The position numbers and the translations under genes were made by a program. From Fremontodendron californicum (Eukaryota; Streptophyta; Magnoliopsida; Malvales; Malvaceae), in the NCBI GenBank assembly GCA_030761205.1, contig JAULJL010000015.1, positions 14,637,501 to 14,701,500 of the forward strand: a stretch of 64,000 bases of DNA, given 5' to 3'. The stretch's first letter is position 1. Each line of letters starts with the position of its first letter. The notes under the pieces are model-generated. The model worked only from the letters and a program-made list of their open reading frames with translations. It ran no database searches and was not told where the DNA came from. Positions 46,950-58,360 of the stretch are shown here, in pieces.

Positions 46950-47417
46950 TTAGTGCTTCCTGGCGAGCTGTATAGAAAGTATGTGACATTGTCGTGCCAT
47001 GTTCATGTATCCAATTCCCATTGGGGTTGGGAATTTTACTATCAAGTAGTAAACTGCTGCAACCATTTTGGTCTTTCTCATCAAGAGTCGCCCCAAGATA
47101 GCATTGTACGCTGAGGGCTGGTTAACAACCAAAAAATCTGTCATCACTGTGAGGACGTGGTCACCATCCCCGATAGTAACTAGCAGGGCAACATAACCCT
47201 TGACATTGATCGGTTGATTGGCAAAGCCGAATATGGGGCTTGTCGGCTTTAAATCTGAGTATGGGAGGCCCATTTTCCTGAAGGCTTCCAATTTGAGGAC
47301 TTCAACCGCACTGCCACTATCAACCAGGACTCTCTTGATCTGGAAATTCCCAATCGTGGCGGACATGACAATCGGTTCATTCACATTGTCCTCGAGAATG
47401 TTGAAATCCTTGTCCAT
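46950..47417 (-). pseudogene. Tat aspartic protease region
   Basis: An open 155-codon segment with the active-site motif VLVDSGSAVEVLKLEAFRKM and a downstream NAILGR motif. It is part of the former gag-pol polyprotein. The frame up- and downstream is broken. Confidence 0.75.
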
Positions 47418-47583
47418 GAAATCTACCAGTCAGTCTTAACTGTGTCTTATCTTCTTGTGGGCTACATCAACTGCCATTATGCTTCTAAGGTGCATCTTTC
47501 TCTTGGAGTTACTGCTCGCCCACTCTTCTGTTCCACCTATAATCATATTGATAACACCTTGAGCAAGCTTTTTTCCTTATGCT

Positions 47584-49518
47584 TTACTGCTTTCTGATTC
47601 CCTGTTGAGGTCTGCCCCTACTGGCACCCACTCTCTTGATAAACTGTTTAATCTGCCCTTTCCTGATAGCACTCTCAATGGCTTCCTTCAAGGATCGACA
47701 GTCCTTATTACTGTGTCCCACATCGTTGTGGTACTGACACCTCTCTTTAGAATTCAAGCGAGCCGGGTTATCCTTCATTGGGTAAGGTGTACCGAAAATA
47801 CCTTCATGAGATACAACATTCAGAATGTACACCCTAGAGGCGTTGAGGGGGTATAGTCTTTAAACTTGAAATAAGGGGCCTTTTCTGCTCTTCTACCCTA
47901 GCCCTGACTAGGGCAAACCTGTCGATTTTGGGAAGCTTTGTCTGGCGACCTTGATCTTTTACGACGCGAGTCAAATCTAGACTGACTTCTGTTATCCTTC
48001 TATCCTTGTCTATTCCCCTGAAATCTGTCTTGGTTCTGGGATTGGTTTTCCCATTCAATACTCTTTTCTACCATTTTCATTTCTTCGATTTCGGCATACC
48101 TTTGGGCCTTCTCATAAAGTTGTAGAGATTCTCTGGTTTTGTATCTATCAAGGCATACCATAGGTGCTCATGGTGAAAACCGGAGATGAACGCCTGTATG
48201 GCCCAATCATCATGCAAGTCTTTGATTTCCATTGTGGCGGAATTGAATCGTCGAATGTATTCTCTTAGAGATTCACTTTCTCTCTGTTTCACTGCTAGTA
48301 GGCTGGCGGAGGTCTTGAAGGTTGCCTTATTGGCGAAGAAGTGAGCAATGAACATCCTGCCTAATTTCTCAAAGTTGTCGATGGAGTTCGTCGACAATGA
48401 GTGGTACCAAGTCCTAGTGTGCACCCGTAACGTTGTGGGGAACACTCGGCATTTGGGGGCGTCACTTGCCCCAAGCAGATCCATGTAGTTTTTATACTGA
48501 ATAAAGTGGTCGATAGGGTCTTTAGTGTTGTCATAAGTTTCTTTTGGCAATTTTGTAAATGTGTGCGCCTGCTCCTGTCTAATCTGCACCGTCAAGGGGC
48601 TGTTGTCATCGCTTATCCATTCTATCTCCTCCGTCTTATCCTTCATCATTCCCTGGACTTCAATACGCAGGGCCGCCATTTGGGCTTGAACGCTCGCGGT
48701 AGTTGTCCCCACAGTATTCATTATGGTTCTCCTGTTTTCTGGCCGCCCCTCTCATGGGTTTGGGCTCGCCTCTCGGGGGACTCATCCTGGTCATTTCTCC
48801 TTGTCTTGTCGCGGTCCTCCTGGCGGCTTCCTCACGAAGATGAGCTATTACTCTCTTCCTGCTGGTCTCGGTACTGATTTTTTTGGAGGTCATTAATTCC
48901 CTGAGTAGCTTGGAGCATGGTTCTATGTTGCTATGCCAACTGCGATTGGAGTGTTTGTACTTGGTTCATCAATGCATGTTGCATCGGGTCTGGGTATGGA
49001 AAAAGTGGTATAAAGGGGGGAAAGTTAGACGATCCCAAATGAGGGTCAGCAGCTGTTGTTGGATAGCCGAAGGTGGCAAACGTAAATTCTGGTTGGGGGG
49101 TTGGTAATTCCTGGTTTCCTTGCGGTTGGTCAACATCGGGTGTAAAGGTAAAGCTAGTACGTTCTCAAGTCTCGGCCTGGGGGCTTGTGGGGTGACTGGC
49201 AGAGACTCCCGTTCCCAAGAATGGGCGACGACCTCGCTGAGTGTTTGAGGCAATTTCATGGACCAAGTCTGGAGTGGTGGATAGTATTGGGGAGTTGGCT
49301 GATAGTAGGTTTTGGTAATAACCGTGGGGAGGGTAAGGTTGGTGGTACCAGGGATTAGGGAGGGAATAGTTTTGGTAATAATTTGGTGCTGGTACGTAGG
49401 GGGATATTCTCGTTGGGGAAAATCCATAACTCGCTTTTGTTTAAGGTAATTGAGGCTGGTGCACCGATGCTTGAAGTTTTCGGGGGTTGTTTTGCTGGGA
49501 TGAAGGTGGTAAAGACAT
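47584..49518 (-). pseudogene. Tat gag remnant
   Basis: The first ATG after the primer site is at 49,518. The N-terminal third is Pro/Gln/Tyr-rich. The Retrotrans_gag region lies at about 48,600-48,080 (PIDHFIQYKNYMDLLGASDA, SESLREYIRRFNSATMEI). A zinc-knuckle-like CQYHNDVGHSNKDC is near 47,730. In-frame stops (for example in the 48,720-49,320 part) and frameshifts break it. Confidence 0.75.
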
Positions 49519-49527
49519 GACTCTCGA

Positions 49528-49546
49528 TTCCCACATACGGCGCCAA
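49528..49546 (-). other. Primer-binding site of the Tat element
   Basis: On the - strand TTGGCGCCGTATGTGGGAA follows the LTR end after one base. This resembles the TGGCGCCGTCTGTGGGAA sites of RIRE2/Retand-type elements. The priming tRNA was not verified. Confidence 0.65.
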
Positions 49547-49547
49547 T

Positions 49548-49990
49548 TGTTGATGGTATTTTTGGTGTTGGATGGTTTTAAGGCAAAGGGGGAGAAGGGA
49601 GGCAGAGCAATAATGGTAATTTTCTAGATTGAAGGTGTCTAGAGAGTTTTAGTTGGTTTCAAGGGGTCTATTTATAGTTTTGTTGACGTGTCGCCGCACG
49701 CCACGTGTTAGGGCTTGGTCAAGGACAAGAGTGCCGAAGCCCTCATGTGGGTCTTGACGTGATGGACGGCGATGTGGTAGGCAAAGGGTTGCTGGGAAGT
49801 CACGTGTCCTGTTGAAGTGATGGAAAGAAGGGCTTGTCCGGGAATTCAAGTTTGGCGAGTCCTGGCTGGTTCGAAGCCTGGCGAGCCCATTCTTGGGTCT
49901 TCTTCCCTGATCCATGTCTTGGAAGATTTGTTGGGCTTAGTAATTGGTTTGGAGGGCCTGATAAGCATAGAGGGCCCATTTGGTTTAAGA
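49548..49990 (-). repeat. 5' LTR of the Tat element
   Basis: 443 bp. The + strand start TGTTGATGG matches the 3' LTR. The other end reads TTTAAGA where the 3' LTR has TTTAACA, so the exact boundary is uncertain by a few bases. Confidence 0.8.
49669..49676 (-). promoter_or_regulatory. Probable TATA box of the Tat 5' LTR
   Basis: TATAAATA on the - strand (ACTATAAATAGACCCC), conserved in the other two LTR copies. It would start the gag-pol transcript. Confidence 0.5.
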
Positions 49991-50107
49991 GAACTAAAGT
50001 CGGAGTAATAATTAGAGATGAAGATGGAAAGTTGATAGCTAATATTATTGTCCAAGCTGAAGCTATAATTATTAAAAAATGAGTGCTTCTTGCCGAAAAA
50101 AAAAAAA
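49991..50107 (+). pseudogene. LINE 3' end with poly-A tail
   Basis: KVGVIIRDEDGKLIAN followed by an AEAIIIKK-stop segment resembles the RNase H-like end of plant LINE ORF2. A run of 14 A follows (about 50,094-50,107). It abuts the Tat 5' LTR, so it is a fragment. Confidence 0.5.
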
Positions 50108-50467
50108 AGGGAGTTTAATAAAGATAATTATATTTAAATATGAATACAATGATATAAATAATATTTTAGATAAAATTAATTAAATCAAACAAAATATATT
50201 TAAATATGAATCATTTATATAAAAATATATAAATAAATATCTATAAATAAACATATTTATTTATATATGATATTGTATTATTTTAATTTATATATTTTTA
50301 TTTAAAACATTATTATAAGACATATTTGCATATCAATATCGAATTTTTAGATTTTTTTACTCAGATTCGGTAAAATCCAAAATTTTAAACAAATACAAAT
50401 CGAACACGCCGACAAATACCACTGTTGGATCTAGAAATCCAAATCTGGCCAGAGTAGCCGTTCTTGA
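50108..50467. other. AT-rich spacer
   Basis: No gene, repeat family or hydrophobic signal-peptide-like frame is visible. The last part shows no obvious promoter for the following ORF. Confidence 0.5.
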
Positions 50468-50491
50468 AAGCAAAATAGTTACTATAACATT

Positions 50492-50773
50492 ATGATGAAA
50501 CAATTGCTGAATACATTGAAGGTGAAGAAGAAGTGTTCTTCGGGGGATCCGGAATTAGGCAGAGGATTCTTGCAGGATATCCATCTAAAGTATATTTCTG
50601 ATCGAGCGTTTGTGAAGCCACTAATCTGCAATAAAAATATATATGGAAATTGCATAAAACCTTTCGATAATGGTTGTCGGCCTTGCACTGTATATACTCG
50701 TTGCAAACGGGGATTCAAAAGAATTTTTGGAAAAAGATGTGAAGATTTGATGTTTTGCATTCCTTTAATGTGA
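50492..50773 (+). pseudogene. RALF-like peptide ORF, probably 5'-truncated
   Basis: 93 aa, ATG to TGA; an in-frame stop lies 24 bp upstream. The middle resembles the mature region of plant RALF peptides: KYISDRAF (like YISYxAL), C-x7-C with YGNC, then GCRPCTVYTRCKRG (like RGCxxxTRCxR). RALFs are secreted cysteine-rich peptides that bind CrRLK1L receptors at the cell surface. No signal peptide is visible at the N-terminus (MMKQLLNTLKVKKK) and no RRxL-type processing site, so secretion is doubtful and the copy may be a truncated gene. Its tail after CKRG is unusual (extra Cys in KRCEDLMFC). The 3' end lies in a 140-bp tandem duplication. It is 1.05 kb upstream of, and on the same strand as, a FERONIA-like receptor gene. 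Family assignment rests on eye inspection only. Confidence 0.45.
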
Positions 50774-51016
50774 ATGTGGTTAGGAAGAATGTTGTTTGTT
50801 CTGTTTTGGAACAGAGTTTAAGGGAATGTTAAGACTATTGTGATCAACAAGAAAGGAATTATATGAATATTCTTTTGGAAAAAGATGTGAAGATTTGATG
50901 TTTTGCATTCCTTTAATGTGAATGTGGTTAGGAAGAATGTTGTTTGTTCTGTTTTGGAACAGAGTTTAAGGGAATGTTAAGACTATTGTGATCAACAAGA
51001 AAGGAATTATATGAAT
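50729..51016 (+). repeat. Identical 140-bp tandem duplication
   Basis: 50,729-50,868 and 50,877-51,016 are identical by eye, separated by 8 bases. The unit begins in the last codons of the RALF-like ORF and runs into its 3' flank. It is very young or an assembly artefact. Confidence 0.9.
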
Positions 51017-51825
51017 CAATTGTTAACTTAATTGATTTTAACCTAAATTTTGGTGAGTTTTAGTCACTTCAGCGGATGAAATAGAGCTAGCTAATTGTGC
51101 TTTTGAAACAGAGAAGAGAAAGAGGTAATAATAAGTATTGTCTCTTACACTTAAGGGTTACAAATTTACAATACATCAATACCATTAGGGTACTTCATTT
51201 GACAGAAATTTGATCATTTGAGACGTATGCCCCTAGAAAAAGAAAGACTAAAATAGGGTCTTAACTTCTCAAACATAAATCAGCCATCCACAAATGAGAC
51301 GTGGAAGATGATGAGGGTGAATAGCAGCATTAAAAACAGTTCTCATAAAGCTATGCTGTTCAAAAAATCAATCAACTCTGATTAAAGATATGTTCTCAAA
51401 ATATGCTTTCCACTACGCGTTCCCATGGTTGAATGAGTCCTATGGGTCCTTTTAAAAAGTTAGGGGTCCATGGCTTCCATTCCCTTTTTTGGTTTGGAAC
51501 TTTAAACTATCCAACGGAAAGTAAACACAGTCCAGTCTTAATCACCTTATCATCATAAACTGTACACGATTCATCATTGCCATCACAAATCTCAAGTTTA
51601 CTTGACTTTGTTAAGGTCTAAAAAATGAGTGAACAATGGTGAACAACTCTTGAAAGCCACCTACCCTGTTCTTTCCTCTATCTTATTGATTCCTTAGGCC
51701 CTGTTTGCTTCAAAGCTTTGCCTTATATTCATATTATTCCTTCTCCTACACCTGCTAATTAATTAGCAATAAACATCAAATTCTCTCTCCATTTGGTAAC
51801 CCAGGAAGATTTGCAATTCAGATCC
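51017..51825 (+). promoter_or_regulatory. Upstream region of the FERONIA-like gene
   Basis: Single-copy-looking sequence without transposon signatures, and the likely promoter and 5' UTR region. A pyrimidine-rich stretch ATTCTCTCTCC lies ~35 bp before the ATG. No convincing TATA box was identified; TTATATTCATATT at ~51,723 is a weak candidate. Confidence 0.4.
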
Positions 51826-54462
51826 ATGCCGGCCGCTTTCATTTTCTACCTGCTGCCTCTCCATCTCCTCTTCTCTTTCACTTTAGCTGGCAACTCAGCA
51901 GCCTATACCCCAATCGATTATATTCTGCTCAGCTGTGGTGCATCATCAAATACAATATCAGAAGATGGCCGGAAATGGGTCACTGATAAAAGGTCCAAAT
52001 TTTCTACCTCTAATTCTGAGAACACTTCATTTGTGTCCACAGCCTCCAGTCAAGATCATTCTGTTACTCAGGTTCCTTACATGACTGCTAGAATTTTTCA
52101 TGATAAATTCACTTATAGCTTTCCAGTATCACCTGGCCTCAAATTTCTTCGTTTCTATTTCTACCCGGTTAAATACTCTGATTTTGATGGAACTGCTTCC
52201 TTCTTCTCTGTTACCGCCAATAATTACCTTCTCCTGAAAAATTTCAGTGCCTATTTAACCGTTTCTGCTGAAGATAATAGAACAGCCTCGTTGATCAAAG
52301 AATTTATGGTACCATGTTTCGAAACTGAGAAGCTAAATGTTACCTTTTTGCCATCACCAAACTCTTTGGCCTTTCTAAACGGTATTGAAGTTGTTTCCAT
52401 GCCAAAGAACATGTATAGAAACCAACAAGAAAATTCTGTATCTCTTGTAAATAGTAAAACTCCCTTTGATATTCCTAACGCTACTGCTTTTGAAACTGTT
52501 TATCGTCTAAATGTTGGTGGAGCAACCGTGGCTAACGTAAAAGACACAGGAATGTTTCGAACATGGCGTGACGATTTGCCTTATATCTTTGGAGCTGCAA
52601 CAGGAACTACTCCTCGTCGGTCTAACGTTACAGTCGAATACACCAAAGACACTCCGGCTTATACCGCTCCGGCTATTGTCTACAGCACGTCAAGAACAAT
52701 GGGTGCTGATCCAAGCATCAATATGAAATACAATCTCACATGGAACTTTTCTATTGATACTGGATTCAACTACCTCCTTAGGCTCCATTTCTGCGAGATT
52801 CAATTAGAAGTAACAGAGGCAGGTCAACGCGTCTTTGACATATTCATCAACAATCGAACCGCTGAGCTTAATGCCGATGTGATAAATTGGAGTGGTGGTA
52901 ATAACATTCCGGTGTATAGAGACTATGTTTTGTTGATTCCAAGTGAAGGTCAAAGTAAGCAAATTCTATGGCTAGCGTTACACCCTAGTAAAGAAGTTGG
53001 TTCAGAGTATGCTGATGCAATCCTGAACGGTTTAGAGATTTTTAGACTCAACAAATCAGACGGTAGTCTTGCAGTGCCAAATCCTGAACCGAAATTGAGT
53101 GTACTGAACCAACGTTCCCCTGTCAAGAAAAAGAAAAAAGAGTGCTCACTGGTTATGGTCATTACCATAGCTGTCTTTAGTGGTGCATTTGCTCTTTCTC
53201 TTATCATATGCTTTTTCATTTTCAAGCACAAAAGGAGAGTAAAGGATTCAGCTGTTAGCGAACCAAAATCATCATGGGGGCAACTACCCTGCCCATCAAA
53301 CTCCACCTGTGCAACCAGCGTTTCCTTACTACCATCCGATCTTTGTCGCCGGTTCTCTCTCATTGAGATTAAAGAAGCCACCTTAAATTTTGATGAGCAA
53401 TTCATTATTGGATCAGGAGGATTTGGTCATGTCTATAAAGGTTGCATCGATGGTGGGTCGACCACAGTTGCAATCAAAAGGTTAGATTCATCATCAAGGC
53501 AAGGGAACCGGGAGTTCCAAACTGAACTTGAGCTACTCTCCAAGCTACGCCATGTCAATCTCGTGTCCTTGATCGGTTTCTGTGATGATTATGGCGAGAT
53601 GATTCTTGTCTATGAGTACATGCCACGGGGGACCCTTCGTGATCATCTCTACAAAACAAAAAACCCTCCTTTACCGTGGAAAAGGAGGTTGGAAATCTGC
53701 ATTGGAGCCGCCCGTGGATTGCAGTACCTTCATGCAGGTGTGAAGCACCCAATCATTCACCGCGATATCAAATCTACCAACATATTATTGGACGAGAATT
53801 GGGTGGCCAAGGTTTCTGACTTTGGATTGTCTAGAGTGGGTCCCACAAACATGTTTCAAAGCCACGTCAGCACTGTGGTCAAGGGAAGTGTTGGATACGT
53901 TGATCCTGAATACTACCGAAGGCAACAGTTGACTGAGAAATCCGATGTTTACTCGTTTGGTGTGGTTTTATTTGAAGTATTATGTGCTCGACCGTCTATG
54001 ATTCCAGGGCTACCAAGGGATCAAGTCAGCCTGGCTCGATGGGCCAGGATTTGCCACGCAAGAGGAAGCCTTGAAAACATCATGGACCCGAACTTGGTGG
54101 GTGACATTTCAGGTTTGTGCCTAAAGAAATTCGGTGAGCTTGCTGAGAGTTGTGTTCGTGACGAAGGAATTGAGCGGCCAATGATGAATGATGTGGTTTG
54201 GGGTTTAGAATTTGCATTGCAAATCCAAGAGGCAACTGAGAGGAACATGAACATGAACTCGAGCCAAACCAGTCCTTTGATCTCGCGAGGAGGAGTCACT
54301 ACCACGGATGATGATGATGACTTGTTTAGTGTTTCAGGTGGACACGTGTCAGAATCAAGGAGCACGATTAGCAGTGGAGGAAGGAGTGTTACTCGAAGTG
54401 ATCTTGATAGGATCAAATCTGAGTGTGTATTCTCTGAGATTATGAATGCAAATGGGAGATGA
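51826..54462 (+). CDS. FERONIA-like CrRLK1L receptor kinase
   Basis: 878 aa in a single exon. The start is the ATG at 51,826 (MPAAFIFYLLPLHLLFSF): it begins a good signal peptide (about 1-26), and the frame before it has no ATG. The ectodomain has two malectin-like domains (about 30-200 and 215-400, including FRTWRDDLPYIFG and NYLLRLHFCEI). A basic stretch KKKKK precedes the transmembrane helix (about 441-466). The kinase has the Gly loop GSGGFGHVYKG (529-539), catalytic Lys551 (VAIKR), HRD 645-647 (RD type), DFG from Asp665 and the activation segment GYVDPEYYRRQQLTEKSDVY. The C-terminus VFSEIMNANGR resembles FERONIA/ANXUR tails. Such receptors sit in the plasma membrane, bind RALF peptides with LLG co-receptors and control growth, wall sensing or fertilisation. 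The lack of introns is normal for the family. Orthology to a particular member is not resolved. Confidence 0.95.
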   Translation: MPAAFIFYLLPLHLLFSFTLAGNSAAYTPIDYILLSCGASSNTISEDGRKWVTDKRSKFSTSNSENTSFVSTASSQDHSVTQVPYMTARIFHDKFTYSFPVSPGLKFLRFYFYPVKYSDFDGTASFFSVTANNYLLLKNFSAYLTVSAEDNRTASLIKEFMVPCFETEKLNVTFLPSPNSLAFLNGIEVVSMPKNMYRNQQENSVSLVNSKTPFDIPNATAFETVYRLNVGGATVANVKDTGMFRTWRDDLPYIFGAATGTTPRRSNVTVEYTKDTPAYTAPAIVYSTSRTMGADPSINMKYNLTWNFSIDTGFNYLLRLHFCEIQLEVTEAGQRVFDIFINNRTAELNADVINWSGGNNIPVYRDYVLLIPSEGQSKQILWLALHPSKEVGSEYADAILNGLEIFRLNKSDGSLAVPNPEPKLSVLNQRSPVKKKKKECSLVMVITIAVFSGAFALSLIICFFIFKHKRRVKDSAVSEPKSSWGQLPCPSNSTCATSVSLLPSDLCRRFSLIEIKEATLNFDEQFIIGSGGFGHVYKGCIDGGSTTVAIKRLDSSSRQGNREFQTELELLSKLRHVNLVSLIGFCDDYGEMILVYEYMPRGTLRDHLYKTKNPPLPWKRRLEICIGAARGLQYLHAGVKHPIIHRDIKSTNILLDENWVAKVSDFGLSRVGPTNMFQSHVSTVVKGSVGYVDPEYYRRQQLTEKSDVYSFGVVLFEVLCARPSMIPGLPRDQVSLARWARICHARGSLENIMDPNLVGDISGLCLKKFGELAESCVRDEGIERPMMNDVVWGLEFALQIQEATERNMNMNSSQTSPLISRGGVTTTDDDDDLFSVSGGHVSESRSTISSGGRSVTRSDLDRIKSECVFSEIMNANGR

Positions 54463-54600
54463 GATTAAAAGTAACATTCAAATATTAGATATCTGTCACA
54501 CACTAGTTTGTCATATGAACTTCAATTTGGACTTCTTTTTTTATCTCCATTAATATTTTTATAGTTCAATTTTACTTATAAATTTAGAATTTTAAGACGA
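54463..54600 (+). other. 3' flank of the receptor kinase gene
   Basis: AT-rich, probably 3' UTR and end. No canonical AATAAA was seen close to the stop; near-upstream elements in plants are often degenerate. Confidence 0.35.
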
Positions 54601-55320
54601 ATATAGTCTTAGTGAATTGGAGGGGTTGTTCGTGTGCCTTGCCTAAAGATCTTTCATCTCTGTTCGTGATTTGGGCAGATCTCATCTCTGTTCTTGTGGA
54701 TGATGATACAACTGTTTGGTATTTATGGCTTGTTAGGAATGAGTTAAAATTTAAAAGGTACTAGTCATTCGGCTGATCAAATTTGTGATCTGATCAAGAT
54801 AAGAATTGACTGGTGGTTCAAGGTAAAATGGCCTCAAGCGAGGCTACTCCATTAATGATTTTCTTTCTAATGTACTACTGACATCTCTCATTGCCATCTT
54901 TTTACTAAATGTGCTAAGATTTGGATTGGTCTCCTTCTTTGCCTTCATTTGTTAAGTTCAATGTTGATGGTTCTTCCTTGGGAAAGCCTGGTCCAGCAGG
55001 TATTGGAGTGGTTCTTCGTGACTCAAATGGGTTCATTTTTCTCATGTTTTCCAAGAATGTTGGAGTTGCTGATTCTAAATTTTGCTGAATTACTAGCCAT
55101 CCGTGAAGCTATTTTTCTTTTTTGTTTCTGGAATTGATAACGTGGCTGGGAATCTCATTGCGGAAAGTGATTCTAAAGTAGATATTTCTTGGTTGAATAT
55201 TAACTCTTTATCAAGGCCTTGGCATCTTCAACTCCATCTCAAAAGGGTTGAACTAAGTTTGCAGTTTTATTTTATTTTATTTATTTTTTTGAATAAAGAG
55301 ATGTAGTTTTTAAATAAAAA
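54601..55320 (+). pseudogene. LINE ORF2 3' fragment (RNase H-like)
   Basis: The zinc-finger-like end of a plant LINE RT (WLVRNELKFKR, near 54,725-54,760) is followed by an RNase H-like part: KFNVDGSSLGKPGPAGIGVV at about 54,957-55,015, RDSNG, ELLAIREAIF and a later AESDSKVDISWLN. Frameshifts and stops are present. It ends with GAATAAAGAGATGTAG and A-rich sequence (55,290-55,325), as at LINE 3' ends. Confidence 0.65.
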
Positions 55321-58179
55321 AAATTTAAATATTGAATTTTAAATTTTATTAATGCATCATTGTCCATATCTATAAAATAAATTTACCTTTAAAAAAGAAA
55401 AAAAAAAAAGAAGAAATCAGCACTTCTAAAAGTTGGTTTGGATCGAGTTGAATGAAATCGAATTAATTATACCAAATAAAAAAAAAAAAAAAAAAAAGAA
55501 GTGAAAAGAGCATGGATGGGATGGCACTCTTCAAATACATTTTCTTATTCCTAAATGTAGGGACTTCAACTTTTCTTTATGCAAATTCGAGGGATTTCAA
55601 ACTTTTTGGTTATCCAATGAATAATTGACACGAAGATAATAACGTTCAAAATGAAGGAACGTAATCCTTGAGAAGACCAAGTCATTTTTCAAATCAAAAG
55701 CAAAATAGAAGGGAATCATTTGGTATATATGCTATATGAACGCAATTTCTAAGAAGCTTCCAACAAAATAAAATCAATAAAATAATATTAATATAATAAT
55801 AAGATTAAGATTAAGCTTGTAAAAACAGTCTTATGACTTGTACGAAATGGGATATGACAAACATAGCATTATAAGATTAGGTTTTGAGGAAGGCATAGTT
55901 TCCATTAGGAACTATTTGATTTTTTATACAAGCGCACTGAGATATAACAATAATCAATATATATATATATATCAATATCAATCAATATTATTATTATTTT
56001 TTTATCTATACCTATATATGAAAAGTATCTCCTGAAAGGGTACTGTAGCAAGGGATAAGCTAGATTTTTTCCTTTTCATGTTTTAGAAACAAAATAGGTT
56101 CATCAACTAAAATTATTTATAATCTATAGTTATTATAAACAATTATTAGTAAGAAAATAATTCTTTTTAGCTTTTGTGATTAGATTTTTTTTGGATTCGA
56201 ATATTACAGATTCAAATAATTTACGAATTCAAATATTGAATTTACTATCAGCAACAGATTCAGAGCAAATCTGGATATGAACTATTGGATATCCATTATC
56301 AGAATCAGCTTTGATATTGATTCGAATAGTGTCAGATATCTGTATCCGTTATCCGCTACATTTACATATTTACAGGTGTCTTTTTTTCAGTGTTTTAGAA
56401 AAATTATGAAATGGGTTGATCAATTAAAAATATGTATGATTTATAGTTATTATAATAAATAAATATTAATAAGGAAATATTTTTTTTCTAGCTTTTGTGA
56501 TTTGATCTGTATTTTACGGATCCGAATAATTTACGAATTTCGGTATTGAATTTACTATCCGCAGTAGATTCAGATATGGACCCTTGGATATCCGTTATCC
56601 AAATCCGCTTTAATTTTGGTTCGGATAGTTTCGGATATCCAAATCTATTATCTGCTTCATTTACATATTTAATTCTTATTTAATTTTTTATTTTTTTTAA
56701 AAAATAATTTCATAAATTAGGATATTTAGCGGATTCGGATATCCGATGGATATTGCTCTTTAAATCGGATGTGAATTCGGATAGTGATATTCAGATAGTA
56801 AGCGGATAATTAACAGATTCATATTTTGGATAAATTAAGCAGATTTGGATATTTAAAAATTTCAGATATCCCTTTCGGTGTCATTCTTATTTGTGACCAA
56901 TTTTGTTTTGGAAGAATTACAAAATTAACTAATAAAATAAAAAAAAATTGATATTATATTATTTTTTCTTGAAAAAAAGGTGTAGTCAAGAGAGGAAATT
57001 TTTTGAAAGAATTACAAAATGAATCAGTTAATTAAATTTTTTTATTATATACTGTTATTATAATAAATCATTATTAATAAAGAAATAGAAAAATAAATTA
57101 TCTAAAAATAAGATTTTTTAATTATATTTTATCTTTTGAGAATAAAAAAAATATCAGCAGGAGTAATTGGTCGGTTTGGACTCCCACAATCGAAGAAAAT
57201 AAAATCTGATTGGTAAAAAAATCGACTTAAGTTTTTTTTTTTTATTTATTTATGAATTTGTCACTTGATTAATAAAAAGCTAAATCTTATAGTTTTATGT
57301 TTTTTTTATTTAAAATTGATTTAGTAATAGATTTTTTTTTTATTTGTGAGGAAGATGTAATTTAAAATATTTAATTTTTATATTAAAAATATAATTATTT
57401 TAATATATAAATATATATTAAAATATTCTAAAAATATTTAAATAAATAATTACTATTAAATATAATTGAAATTATATAAAAAAATGCAAATCCCTAGCGA
57501 AACGGGGGAAACATCGTAGTTATTGTTATTTTATATAAAGTGTGAACTCTAAAAATATTAAAAGTGATTGATCAAAATACCCTTATTAAAATTTTAATTA
57601 AAATTAATTTTCTTTTTTATTATTAAAAAATACCTTATTTTATTTACTATTAGAAAAATACCTTTTTTAAATTTTAATTTTAATTATTTTTCTTTTTTGT
57701 TATTAAACTCCTACTAAAACACAATTTATTTATAACATCCAAATGAAGCATATATTGACTACTTTTTATTTTGGTCAATAAAATTATTATTTAAGAAAAA
57801 TAAGAATAAGATATTGAAGCATATATACGAATCCAATAATCAATACTATATATAAAAATATCAACTCCAAAATTTATAATAGTGAACCATATATATACCT
57901 TTTAATTATTTATTAAATTAACTATTTTATCCTTAATTAAAATTTTATTATTAAACTAAAATATTGACTAATTTTTATTTATTTCCTTATTAAAATTGAA
58001 GTCTTTAATTATTAATTTCCTTAATTGATCATTTTCTTATAAATTTAAATATTAACTAATTATTATCTATTTATTTTTTATTAACCTAAGATTTGGATTA
58101 TAAAGTAAGAATTAGTTTTTGTTCTTTATACTTGTATGAATTTGAATCAAAGACTTTAACTCTTTCAAAAAAAAGGATC

Positions 58180-58206
58180 TTTTTTTTTTTTTTTTTTTTT
58201 TTTTTT
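58180..58206. repeat. Poly-T run
   Basis: 27 consecutive T, possibly a reverse-orientation poly-A tail of an unrecognised retroposon. Confidence 0.8.
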
Positions 58207-58360
58207 GCAATTAAGCATTTTTGTAGAGGGTGTAGACATAATGGTCATCAGAACAAGTAAAACTTCGTTCAGAAACGAAAATTAAGTAATATTTTATATT
58301 AAATTGGATGATTATCTGTAGAACTTCATGTTCAAAATATAAATGCGGTACTATTTTGTC

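Larger units (their letters stand above)
19558..49990 (-). mobile_element. Tat/Retand-type Ty3/gypsy element with antisense gene, interrupted
   Basis: Read on the - strand: 5' LTR (49,990-49,548), primer site, gag, protease, RT, RNase H, a second RNase H-like domain, integrase (ending 43,476), a tandem array, an antisense gene, a polypurine tract and a 3' LTR (19,973-19,558). Without the nested 18.7-kb element (22,231-40,918 plus TSD) it is about 11.7 kb. The extra RNase H domain and the antisense gene downstream of pol are known features of the Tat lineage. LTR ends are TGTT...AACA. Flanks GAATT (19,553-19,557) and GAACT (49,991-49,995) could be a target duplication with one change, and the outer terminus of the 5' LTR also reads AAGA rather than AACA. 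All coding domains contain stops and frameshifts. Confidence 0.82.

Noticed and set aside
46054..46953. Several + strand frames of 70-190 codons
   Set aside because: They are shadows of the - strand reverse transcriptase, which shows the YVDD motif.
51793..51825. Possible 11-residue N-terminal extension of the receptor kinase
   Set aside because: It would start at a TTG, not ATG. The ATG at 51,826 begins a proper signal peptide.
54949..55306. Short + strand ORFs as independent small genes
   Set aside because: Their pieces join across frames into a LINE RNase H-like fragment.
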